From the NCBI GenBank assembly GCA_945280365.1, contig CALYQD010000007.1:1-64000 (forward strand): 64,000 bases of DNA. Direction: 5' to 3'. The position numbers and the translations under genes were made by a program. This document shows positions 56,090 through 64,000 of the stretch, one piece after another. Below the pieces are notes generated by a model, which was given only the letters and a program-made list of their open reading frames with translations, was not told where the DNA came from and made no database searches. Each line of letters begins with the position of its first letter. Position 1 is the stretch's first letter. Source of the stretch: an uncultured Apibacter sp. GTDB taxonomy: Bacteria > Bacteroidota > Bacteroidia > Flavobacteriales > Weeksellaceae.

Positions 56090-56640
56090 TTAATCAAGAA
56101 GAGTTTTCGCTAGTTGTTAAAAAAAGGTTCAGAACTAAGAGACTACATTGTTAATCGATTTCCTGCAAAAGCCGGGAATATTGCATTGAGATTTGTAAAT
56201 GGTAACTTCCAGGCGAAAGGCTGCCAGACCTCGACTTTTAAATAATGGAAAGTTGCCAGCGGAAATGGATCTGTTTTTGATTAAAACAGGAAAACTAAAA
56301 GCTGAAACTTATTTTACAATTCAATTCGGACAAGCAACTATACAAAACATATGCCTTATGCCAAAAGCGGACAATAAATGTTTAAGCGCAAATGGAACAG
56401 TGAAAGCTCCCCGGAACAGATACAAAAAAACAAAATTGACACCTGAAAATTTACCAAAAAAGCAAAGAGGGAATGAATTCAGTTATAATGAAAACTAGGC
56501 AAACCAGCGTAAAAGCATATATCCGAAAGGTTGAACTTCCACAACGGCAATTTATACAACCAGCAGGAAATAAGAGCCTGGTCTTGGATAAAGATATCAT
56601 CCAGGAAGTTGTCAAAGAAATTAACCGAATTATGAAATAA
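56090..56640 (+). pseudogene. Decayed phage virion-morphogenesis gene (Mu gpG-like)
   Basis: A broken plus-strand gene, read by joining frames. Pieces include LRDYIVNRFPAKAGNIALRF, KTGKLKAETYFTI, MPYAKSG, RNRYKKTKLTPENLPKKQ, VKAYIRKVELPQRQFI and VLDKDIIQEVVKEINRIMK at the end. The order KTGKL, PYAK, RNRYKK, LPQRQFI is the layout of virion-morphogenesis proteins of Mu-like phages. Several frameshifts and stops, so not functional. Confidence 0.55.
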
Positions 56641-57340
56641 TGGACGATTATTTTTTTCACAAATATTACAGGATTTATATACGCGAATTTCAAAAGAATA
56701 TCCAGAAATTAAATTCATAGACCAATATAATATCTTGGGTATTTAGGGTAAGTTGGAGAACAAGGTAGACAGTCATTGGCTTATCCTGCTTGTTTAATCG
56801 ATTTTCAAAATACAGATTATTTTCAACTGGCAACTTAGACACAGTTGGGAAATGTGCCTATCACATTTCAATTAATCTTTGATAACTATAACCAAATTTA
56901 GCTCAAATCTCAAAATTCTTTTATTATGAAAGGATTTATAATACCTGAACATTGAACAGAAGCTCCATAATTGTCTAAATGGATTGTTTCTGGATTATTT
57001 GAATCCATTCATCAGAATCAATGTGAAAAGCCAGAATAACAATGATATTTGGCTTTGTGTGAGACAATTGATTTAAGCGACATTTTACAAAGATTACATC
57101 ACCGGCAATGACAACTATAAAGTAGAACGTCCGTTTTTGATGGTGGTTTAATAACTAATTAAAAAATGATAGCTATTGTGAAACCTCTCCTTTTAGAATT
57201 ACCATAACGTTGATATTCATCTATTGGCCATAATTAAAATGAATGTTATGCTTGGGAAAATGAAGGCGGACTATTTTAGAATCGGGTACATCCGGAAATT
57301 TGTAAAGGCTTGTACATCTATACAATATAACGAGCTGTTT
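56641..57340 (+). pseudogene. Decayed phage genes downstream of the morphogenesis remnant
   Basis: Directly after it, frame pieces read MDDYFFHKYY, DLYTRISKEYPEIKF, GRQSLAYPACLIDFQNTDYF and LGNVPITFQLIFDNYNQ. This resembles the small tail-completion protein that follows gpG in Mu-like prophages. Further on only short scraps remain. No other phage gene is recognisable nearby. Confidence 0.4.
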
Positions 57341-57431
57341 TTAATAATTTTTAGCTTGTACGCCATAGAACAAAAATAAATTGCCCTTACATATAAGTCA
57401 AGACGATTTTTAGTTGTTGGAAAACCAGAAT

Positions 57432-58104
57432 TTATTCTAATGTAGTATCGTCTGTAAAAACTATTTTTGAAATATTAAATTTAAAAGTAAGATCTTCAAA
57501 ATTTGCATCACTTAATTTTACTATTATCATTATTAAATTGATTGACTGAAAATGCAACATCACCTTTTTATAAGTTCCATTTGCATAGATTCTGTCATTT
57601 ATAAAATCCATACTAAAACTTTTTCCTATTTGTTCTCCTAACGCATTGAAAACTATGAATAAAATTCCGATTGCTTTAATTTCCTTATTAGCTTTATTAT
57701 GAAAGGCATACTTAAAATTATTATAATCATTATATATGCCAGCATTGTAATTTTCTGGAATATAATCCTTTCCATACATTGTTATTGTTAAGGCGTTTTT
57801 CATTTTTGCCTCTTTTTCGGCTTCAGCTTTTTCTCCTTTATCAAAATATTCTTTATACGTTTTTTCAAACTTAACTCCATTTACTTCATATTCACCATTT
57901 GCTACAAAGTTCCAAAAATATTAAACAATAAGTCCTCACCTAAGGCATCGAAATCAATGTCAGTATATTCTCCTTTATATTTTTCTCATATTTCTTTAAT
58001 GTCATCTTTAGCAGTTTCTATAGAAACTTTTTTGTTAATCACATTATTGTAACTGGATAAAATAAGTAAAGTTCCAAATAAACAAAAAATAATTTTTTTT
58101 ATAA
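57432..58104 (-). pseudogene. Broken exported or lipoprotein gene
   Basis: The intact 123-residue frame (57803-57432, MKNALTITMYGKDYIPENYN) is the end of a longer gene. Upstream on the minus strand, a hydrophobic leader (KKIIFCLFGTLLILSS) is followed by a TGA, then YKGEYTDIDFDALGEDLL, a frameshift, and VANGEYEVNGVKFEKTYKEY leading into the intact part. The original start codon is ATA now. The protein family is unknown; it looked like an exported lipoprotein. Confidence 0.5.
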
Positions 58105-58180
58105 TAAGTTATTTTTTTAATTAAAAACCATACACATTAGCTGGCTGTTATAAAGTCAATTATTTCTCTTCGTCTTACAA

Positions 58181-59007
58181 ATAGAGCGTCTCACAAATGG
58201 GGTAAAATAATTTCGCAAAGTTCCGGAATGTAATATGTCCGTCGGCAAACCATGCTTTGTACACAAAGTAATCATATGGAAGGTTAAGGAGCATTTTTAC
58301 CGCTTCATAAATATATTTTTTTAGCGATTGTGCTAAAACCTCCGGATCTACAATGTTTGTATGAAAATGCTCCAGTTTTTATTTTATTGCTATATTCATC
58401 GCATACCTAATTTTAAGATTAAACTTAAACGAAGTATCGAATCTTCAATCTTTAGCACCCCCCATAAGAATATTTATCATTCTTTATAGTATTTTGCGAT
58501 TGTTATCTTATTTTCTTTGGAATCGTAAGAACCGGAACCGGTTGCAGAAGGTAGTCGTCATTGTTTAAAGTTTTAATAATAAGATTTTCCGTTCAATTTT
58601 GGAAGAATTTGGCTCTTTAGATTTTGATAAAGAAACCAATGCTAACGATACCTCTTTTAGTCTAATATACTTGATGTGGCAGAGCCTTGGGAAGTGTTAA
58701 ACAATTTGCCACACCCTTATCAGAATTCAATTCTACATCTCTGATAAAGTGGTTATTCTCTTTTATGTCTTGTGAATTTTTTAATAATGCTTTTTTAATA
58801 GAATAATCAGATATTCAATAAGCGTGAATTACCTCATTAGGAATCATCAAAAACTCATTTCTCTTTTAAAACTTTTAACAGTATCAATTAATACTTCTTT
58901 TAGTCCATTTTTTAATGCTAAAAACGTTAAAAATTTCCTTGAAGGCATGCACCGATAATACATAAGTCTGCATTATATATTTTTTTAATTTCCAATTTTC
59001 CTATCAT
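58181..59007 (-). pseudogene. Heavily decayed gene, unidentified
   Basis: Minus-strand pieces begin at an ATG (59007) with KKIYNADLCIIGACLQGNF, continue TFLALKNGLKEVLIDTVKSF and FIRDVELNSDKGVANCLTL, and may end with VDPEVLAQSLKKYIYEAVKM and DYFVYKAWFADGHITF. Frames shift repeatedly. The start looks like a nucleotide-binding strand-loop, but the family is not clear. Confidence 0.3.
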
Positions 59008-59154
59008 TTATATTTTTATGTTATTTTAAAATATTTCTGTATTTATATTTTTGACTAAAAGTTTCAATTGAGGTTTTTCTAAATTTTTATTAACTTGATG
59101 TTTGAATGACTTATGAGTATCTCTATTTGAATGCCTTGCATTTATATAAAATTG

Positions 59155-59239
59155 TTATGGAATAAATTCTTCCATTACTAAATAACAATTAATGCCTCCA
59201 AATCCAAAAAATGATATGGCATCACTTCTAGGTAATTTC
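59155..59239 (-). pseudogene. Remnant of a beta-ketoacyl synthase C-terminus
   Basis: The minus strand reads RSDAISFFGFGGINCYLVME and then EFIP and a stop. This matches the end of beta-ketoacyl-ACP synthases, where SSFGFGGTNAH-like sequence precedes a short tail. The rest of the enzyme is gone. It may come from a lost fatty-acid or polyketide cluster. Confidence 0.45.
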
Positions 59240-59657
59240 GTTTTCCATAATTAACATTTATCAATAATAAAAAAGGAGAATTTTTTATAAGCTAAAATAT
59301 ACGCTGAGAAAAATTGCTTAAATACTTAAAATTCCAGACGAAGTCATTAAAAATATTATTGATTAAGGAACTTTAAATTTTATTACCAATACAGCTAATA
59401 GCTATGAATCTTCAATAAGTCATCGATAAATACTATATATAAAATTGTATAGTTTTATACAGAAAAGCAAAGACTTTACAAAGAGAAATAAACCGTATTA
59501 TTCCGAAAAAAATGAACGAATAGAGAAGCTGCTGAATAAAAATATTACTAACTTTTTATTTTTAGTTGAAAAATGAAAACTTATTTTGTTATCACTTATT
59601 CTTTAAATACTTTATAAAAAATATATAATTTAATATAATAAAAATCAAAAGAATAAA
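59240..59657. other. Non-coding decayed DNA
   Basis: No intact frame or structured element recognised. Confidence 0.35.
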
Positions 59658-60062
59658 TTAAAATAGCTGATTTTTATTCCATATGTAAGAATAAATAAAA
59701 ACCCAATGATCAGCTTCTTTTTTATACCATACAGTATAATTAGTATTTTGATCTTTCTCCCAAGTAACTTCTTTAATCATTATAGGTTTTTCTCTTTCTT
59801 TTTCATTAAAAAAATTATATAATTCTATTCTAAACTCTGATCTCAAGCCTTTATTCAATAAAAAGTCTTCTTCTTCAAGAGGTTTATATTTTTCTTTAAT
59901 TTGATCGAGCGACCAGTTTTTAACTTCTTCCGGATTTATATATTTTATTTGCATAAAATTTATATCTTTAGGATAGTTGATTGTTTCAGAATCATTAGTT
60001 TGCTTAGATCTAGTACAACTTAAGCTTATCGCCAAGAATAAAAAGATGATTATAATTTTCAT
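59658..60062 (-). CDS. Small lipoprotein, unknown
   Basis: 134 residues. Lipoprotein signal with hydrophobic IIIIFLFLAISLSC and Cys16 as lipidation site. The remainder is charged and polar (YINPEEVKNWSLDQIKEKYK, KEREKPIMIKEVTWEKD) without a known family. Intact amid decayed DNA, so perhaps still selected, for example as immunity or surface protein. Confidence 0.55.
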   Translation of the reverse strand: MKIIIIFLFLAISLSCTRSKQTNDSETINYPKDINFMQIKYINPEEVKNWSLDQIKEKYKPLEEEDFLLNKGLRSEFRIELYNFFNEKEREKPIMIKEVTWEKDQNTNYTVWYKKEADHWVFIYSYIWNKNQLF

Positions 60063-60186
60063 ATAATATAAAATCTACTATTAGTTAACATATTATTTAA
60101 TTGCTTTAAGATATTAATCTAAATGACGATCCTTAAGTTTATTCCCAACATACCATAATGCTTAAAAATCATATAAAAAATTCCAT

Positions 60187-60399
60187 TTAGTCTATAATCT
60201 GTTTTATATTTATCAAATACATAGCAAATATAATATGATCAAATTTATTATTTAACGAGTATTGTCTATAATTATTTCCATTTTGAGTATGCGCAACTAT
60301 TTTAATATCTACAGTATTTAAATTTATTACTTCATTTATCCAATTAATAGAACTTTTTAGAAATCTAACAGGCCTAATTTTGTTAACATTTACTCTCAA
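60187..60399 (-). CDS. Short ORF, possible gene fragment
   Basis: 70 codons from a TTG (MRVNVNKIRPVRFLKSSIN onward, reading VVDI-type beta-strand VDIKIVAHTQNGNNYRQYS). No start motif, no family. It could be the end of a lost protein. Confidence 0.2.
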   Translation of the reverse strand: MRVNVNKIRPVRFLKSSINWINEVINLNTVDIKIVAHTQNGNNYRQYSLNNKFDHIIFAMYLINIKQIID

Positions 60400-61556
60400 G
60401 TAGGAGATATTCTTTGTTCATTTAATACCAAAATTTATGGCAAAAATAATATTCTTATGCCTTAAAACAAAAGTAGAAGCACTTACTACCATTAACTTAA
60501 AATATCTTCTCAACTTTTTACAGATAATCATTAATCATTTCATAGAATTTTATGTTTAATTATCAAGAAGTTAATCTGATAATCCAATTATATTTCCATC
60601 TTTCCTGAATAAGAATGATATTTTTTGTTTCATCATAAATAATACTTATTCTCTAAGTTTTTTAATATTCAACCACAATTCTATAAATTATTAAAAATTT
60701 AATAGAAAAACATGAACTAATAAAAATAACTATTTACCTTATTTTGATAAGTATTATAACAAGAAAAATTTATTATAATTAACATTTTGTATAAAGTTAG
60801 ATTGGGTAAAAGATATGTAAATAATAGTAATTAATATTTAATAATTAATTTTTTTATCAATTATTGCATCTTTAAACAAAAGATAAACTAAATTTTACTT
60901 AAAAATTAAGGTTTATATGAAAACACAATTAGAATTTCAAAGATTTCAGTTTTCCAAATTTATTATTAGATGAATGTATAATTATTGACATTACTCTCTA
61001 AGAAAAGACGGATATTTATCATTTTATTTATTAAATTGAACCCTATATATGATATAGGGGGATAGGGTTAACATTGGCTCTTATTCTACAATTTTTTTAA
61101 AACTTATATAAAATTTTCCAATATTTATAAACCTAAGAAAGAGGTTAATTATAAAATTTATTTATATTCAAATCTTCTAATTAAAAAAAGAGAAAAATAT
61201 AGCATTTTATACGTTCGGTTATTTATAGATTTTGCAAAAGTTTTACGGATAGCAAGGAGAAAATATTATAAATCTTTGTTAGGGATTTTTTACCAATTTT
61301 GAAGACTCATACATTAGAAAAAAACATTCATTTATGAGTTTTTTATTAAGTGAATTTTATTGAGGTCTATTATTATGACTTAAATTGGTCAGTGATTTTT
61401 GTGATTTGAGAATAGTTAAAATAGATTATTAGTGTTCTTTGACTTTAAAAAAACGTTTCTCATTTTAGTATTTTAGATTGATAAAAATAAAAGGCATAAT
61501 TATGACATTACACCTTTTACAATATTATCTATTTTAAATCAAAAAATAGTTAAATT
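60400..61556. other. 1.16-kb AT-rich gap
   Basis: Nothing recognisable: no frame above 60 codons with plausible composition, no RNA gene, no tandem repeat. Confidence 0.4.
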
Positions 61557-62525
61557 TTATTTAATGATATAAAAATGTATATCTCTCGTATCTCGTATAA
61601 AATTATCTAATTGGAGAACTGTTTGGACATCGGTATTTCCTCGATCAGTATCTTTAGGACAAAGTTCTTTATATCGTGCAAATGGTCGATTACCGTTACT
61701 TTTATCTCCACCTAATTCTTCATATTTACTAGCAAAATCACTACCCTTTAAAGTAAAAAGTTGTTTCCAATTATCTAATGTTTCTGCTAAGTATTTTTTA
61801 CCTGCATCACATTCAATTTTTTCCAAATTAATTGTAGGAAACGCATATTGATTAATTTCAGCCAGTTTTATTGGCTTATTAGGAAAGCTTATTTCAAGTT
61901 TTCCCCCCTCATCGTTTAAGAACTCGGAATATTCATTTTTTAAAAAATTGATATATTCTTTTTCGCGGTAAACTTTAGTTCTACTATCTTGATAAGTCTG
62001 ATTTTTATAGATATTTTCATGAATTTCTTTGGGCATTTTTTGGTCAATAGAATAGTCAAATTTATTATGTTCGTCTTCAATAAAAATATCATTAACAACT
62101 TTTACAGGAAGCTCAACTTCTTCTTCCTCACCATTAAAAATGATAGGAATTTTATGTAGAGTTTTTTCATAAAATTTTTTATAATCTTCCTCACTAGTAT
62201 TGTCAGTGGAATAGACAATAGTGTGTAACATATAGTTACTTTGGGTTGGATTAATAAATCCTTTGCCAGAAAATTTAGCCGGTTTAACCACAAAGTCAAA
62301 CGATTCATTATTATAAGCTAAATTATGCTTACCATATTCGAAAGTGTACTTAGTTTTAGAGTTAGCTGGGATTGCTAGTTCTTTACCATCAATGGTAATG
62401 ACAATTTCATTTGCAGTAGGGTTATCAATCACTCGAACGACCGAAGTTGGACCACTAGAACAGCTACAAAGCGTAACACCACAAGCCAATAAAAGAAAAT
62501 ATTGTATTATTTTCATCATATTCAT
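61557..62525 (-). CDS. Lipoprotein, unknown function
   Basis: 322 residues. Lipoprotein signal ending TLCSC (Cys20-22 region) followed by SSGPTSVVRVIDNP. The N-terminal half has short beta-strands (NEIVITIDGKELAIPANSK), the C-terminal half is helical and charged (KEYINFLKNEYSEFL, WKQLFTLKGSDFASKY). No domain recognised. Similar proteins often stand near Hcp or Rhs genes as lipoprotein immunity, but that is only a guess. Confidence 0.55.
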   Translation of the reverse strand: MNMMKIIQYFLLLACGVTLCSCSSGPTSVVRVIDNPTANEIVITIDGKELAIPANSKTKYTFEYGKHNLAYNNESFDFVVKPAKFSGKGFINPTQSNYMLHTIVYSTDNTSEEDYKKFYEKTLHKIPIIFNGEEEEVELPVKVVNDIFIEDEHNKFDYSIDQKMPKEIHENIYKNQTYQDSRTKVYREKEYINFLKNEYSEFLNDEGGKLEISFPNKPIKLAEINQYAFPTINLEKIECDAGKKYLAETLDNWKQLFTLKGSDFASKYEELGGDKSNGNRPFARYKELCPKDTDRGNTDVQTVLQLDNFIRDTRDIHFYIIK

Positions 62526-62653
62526 TTATTTTAAATATTAAGGGGAAATAAATTTTAAAAAATATTACTTTATGTAATTATACATTTTAAATTACTGTTT
62601 ACATTGCCGGCATCATAATTTTGAGTTATGTAATTACATTTACTAAATAAAAA

Positions 62654-62688
62654 AAGTCTAAAACCTATATTGTATGGGTTTTAGACTT
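62654..62688 (-). terminator. Rho-independent terminator after the tRNA
   Basis: A 12-bp perfect stem AAGTCTAAAACC/GGTTTTAGACTT followed on the minus strand by TTTTTTTATT. It starts three bases after the 3' end of the tRNA. Confidence 0.8.
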
Positions 62689-62690
62689 AG

Positions 62691-62764
62691 TGGTCCCACT
62701 TGGGCTCGAACCAAGGACCCTCTGATTATGAGTCAGATGCTCTAACCAACTGAGCTATGGGACC
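62691..62764 (-). tRNA. tRNA with CAU anticodon (Met, or Ile2)
   Basis: On the minus strand the cloverleaf is complete: acceptor GGTCCCA pairs with TGGGACC, D-arm GCTCAGTTGGTTAGAGC, anticodon arm TCTGACTCATAATCAGA with CAT, and T-arm CTTGGTTCGAGCCCAAG. Discriminator A, no encoded CCA. It lacks initiator features. CAU may be elongator Met or Ile2 (modified to lysidine); the sequence alone does not settle it. Confidence 0.93.
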
Positions 62765-62830
62765 ATTGCTGTTTTGCGTTTGCAAATATAGGTATATATT
62801 TTGTTTCTACAAATTTTAAGGGAAAAAAAT

Positions 62831-62859
62831 AAAGGCTATTTATACAATAAATAGCCTTT
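62831..62859 (-). terminator. Rho-independent terminator of rpoD
   Basis: 12-bp stem AAAGGCTATTTA/TAAATAGCCTTT with a 5-base loop, 26 bases after the rpoD stop, followed on the minus strand by TTTTTTTCCC. Confidence 0.8.
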
Positions 62860-62885
62860 CTATTTCATTTTCAGTTAAATAAAAT

Positions 62886-63752
62886 TTACTTTCCTAAGTA
62901 AGATTTTAAAATTTTACTTCTACTAGTATGCTTTAATCTACGTATAGCTTTTTCTTTAATTTGTCTAACTCTTTCTCGGGTAAGGTCAAACGTTTCACCT
63001 ATTTCTTCTAAAGTCATAGGATGCTGGCCACTTAAACCAAAATATAAACGAATTAAATCAGCTTCCCTCTGAGTTAAAGTGGAAAGAGATCTTTCAATTT
63101 CAATTTGAAGAGATTCCAGCATTAACTCTTTATCAGGACTTGGAGATTCTCCTGAACGTAAAACATCATATAAATTAGAATCTTCTCCTTCAACTAAAGG
63201 TGCATCCATAGATAAATGACGCCCTGAATTTTTCATAGATTCCTTAATATCATCCTCACTCATATCCAACACCTCACTTAATTCAGCTGCAGAAGGAGCC
63301 CTTTCGTGTTCTTGCTCAAGGTGAGCGTATGCTTTATTAATTTTGTTAATAGAACCAATTTTGTTTAAGGGCAGACGTACAATTCTTGATTGTTCTGCTA
63401 ATGCCTGAAGAATGGATTGACGTATCCACCAAACGGCATAAGAAATGAATTTGAAACCTCGAGTTTCATCAAAACGTTTTGCAGCTTTAATTAATCCCAG
63501 ATTTCCTTCATTAATTAAGTCAGGTAAACTAAGCCCTTGATTTTGATATTGCTTAGCCACAGATACAACAAACCTTAGATTTGCTTTAGTTAATTTTTCT
63601 AAAGCAACTCTATCACCCGCTTTAATTCGCTGCGCCAAATCAACTTCTTCATCAGCAGTAATCAGATCCACTTTTCCAATTTCTTGTAAATACTTGTCAA
63701 GAGATGCAGTTTCTCTGTTTGTTACCTGCTTAGTAATCTTTAATTGTCTCAT
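62886..63752 (-). CDS. rpoD: Primary sigma factor RpoD/SigA (Bacteroidota type)
   Basis: 288 residues, the length of the Bacteroidota primary sigma factor that lacks the large region 1.1 of E. coli. Region 1.2 [20 protein letters not shown], region 2 with [20 protein letters not shown] and [13 protein letters not shown], region 3 and region 4 with [25 protein letters not shown] are all present. This protein recognises the TAnnTTTG promoters noted above. Confidence 0.97.
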   Translation of the reverse strand: MRQLKITKQVTNRETASLDKYLQEIGKVDLITADEEVDLAQRIKAGDRVALEKLTKANLRFVVSVAKQYQNQGLSLPDLINEGNLGLIKAAKRFDETRGFKFISYAVWWIRQSILQALAEQSRIVRLPLNKIGSINKINKAYAHLEQEHERAPSAAELSEVLDMSEDDIKESMKNSGRHLSMDAPLVEGEDSNLYDVLRSGESPSPDKELMLESLQIEIERSLSTLTQREADLIRLYFGLSGQHPMTLEEIGETFDLTRERVRQIKEKAIRRLKHTSRSKILKSYLGK

Positions 63753-63826
63753 TTAATAGTAACTATTTTTTATCTTTAAAAAAAGTAGACGAATAAAATT
63801 AATTCATCTACGTATTATTTAACCTT

Positions 63827-63834
63827 TATATTTG
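63827..63834 (+). promoter_or_regulatory. -7 promoter element before the LysR gene (TATATTTG)
   Basis: Plus-strand match to TAnnTTTG, 116 bases before the start of the LysR-family gene. No good -33 element seen. Confidence 0.35.
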
Positions 63835-63950
63835 TATATACGAAAAATAATACGAAAAGGTTACAATGCTTTTATTAATTTGTTATTATTTGGAATAATC
63901 TTGTTAAATTGCAAAGGATAATTAAACTAAAAATTAAAAATTTATCTTGA

Positions 63951-64000
63951 ATGATAACCTTAATTCAACTGCAATATGTATTAACTGTTGCTGAGTATAA
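63951..64000 (+). CDS. LysR-family regulator, start only (OxyR-like)
   Basis: Sixteen codons before the window ends: MITLIQLQYVLTVAEY, matching the first helix of LysR-type winged helices (typically LQYVxAVAEY). In flavobacteria a gene of this kind is often oxyR, the peroxide regulator, but the window ends too early to tell. Confidence 0.6.
   Translation, partial: MITLIQLQYVLTVAEY

Noticed and set aside
56199..56498. Intact 99-codon protein in the phage remnant
   Set aside because: Only one frame segment of the broken virion gene; its Met and ends are arbitrary, and the homologous pieces lie in all three frames.
1..64000. CRISPR arrays, rRNA genes and complete insertion sequences
   Set aside because: No regularly spaced direct repeats, no rRNA-like sequence and no transposase gene with terminal inverted repeats were seen.

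Overview
The window is AT-rich DNA from a flavobacterium-like member of the Bacteroidota. The signs are a 288-residue primary sigma factor of the Bacteroidota type, a PorP/SprF-family type IX secretion protein, a DUF4271-hemD gene pair, an Hcp/TssD of the Bacteroidota type VI system, and promoter motifs of the form TAnnTTTG. The low GC and the nitrate respiration locus would suit a host-associated Weeksellaceae such as Apibacter. That genus is an inference, not something the sequence proves.

Layout. (1) 1-6.8 kb is an accessory island: a CHC2/Toprim/P-loop primase-like protein, an intact tyrosine recombinase, a second recombinase-like protein lacking catalytic residues, a GC-richer non-coding stretch full of inverted repeats, a displaced Rhs tip with two tiny membrane-protein genes, a short transcription unit with a structured leader and an interrupted small ORF, and an N-truncated XRE regulator. 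(2) 6.8-20.5 kb is core genome: uvrB, a bifunctional nuclease, murI, hemW, hemD, DUF4271, an N-carbamoylputrescine amidase-like gene, hemG, trhA, coaE, an RsmB-like methyltransferase, porP/sprF, idi and yjbQ. (3) 20.6-23.0 kb is a nitric-oxide stress module on the minus strand (Rrf2 regulator, Ric/ScdA, haem-copper-oxidase-like membrane protein). (4) 23.05-26.63 kb is a foreign-looking cassette of small proteins between two imperfect direct repeats; the left repeat carries the promoter and first codons of a broken copy of the rrf2 gene that follows the right repeat. (5) 26.6-44.5 kb is one co-directional block for nitrate respiration and molybdenum cofactor: rrf2, two narK, a NarI-like cytochrome b, a molybdopterin nitrate reductase, a 4x[4Fe-4S] protein, a Rieske protein, a small membrane protein, moaA, moeA, modE-like, a mobA-moaD fusion, moeB-rhodanese, moaE, MOSC, an outer-membrane porin, a moaC-moaB fusion and modABC. 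(6) 45-50 kb holds umuD, umuC and a Cho-like GIY-YIG nuclease, a response regulator and a secreted alpha/beta hydrolase. (7) 50-62.5 kb is a decaying accessory region with long non-coding stretches: an orphan Hcp, a PKD-domain membrane protein, lipoproteins, and remnants of a Mu-like phage, a beta-ketoacyl synthase and other genes. (8) 62.6-64 kb holds a CAU tRNA, rpoD and the start of a LysR-family (oxyR-like) gene.

How they work together. NarK proteins bring in nitrate and export nitrite. Electrons probably pass through the NarI-like and iron-sulfur proteins to the molybdoenzyme. The ModABC, Moa/Moe/Mob and MOSC proteins supply and handle its cofactor. The neighbouring Ric/Rrf2 module would answer the nitrosative stress such respiration produces. 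The most unusual parts are the primase-recombinase-hairpin-Rhs island, the structured leader at 6.4 kb, the cassette that has captured an rrf2 promoter, and the NarK with an inserted barrel-like domain.
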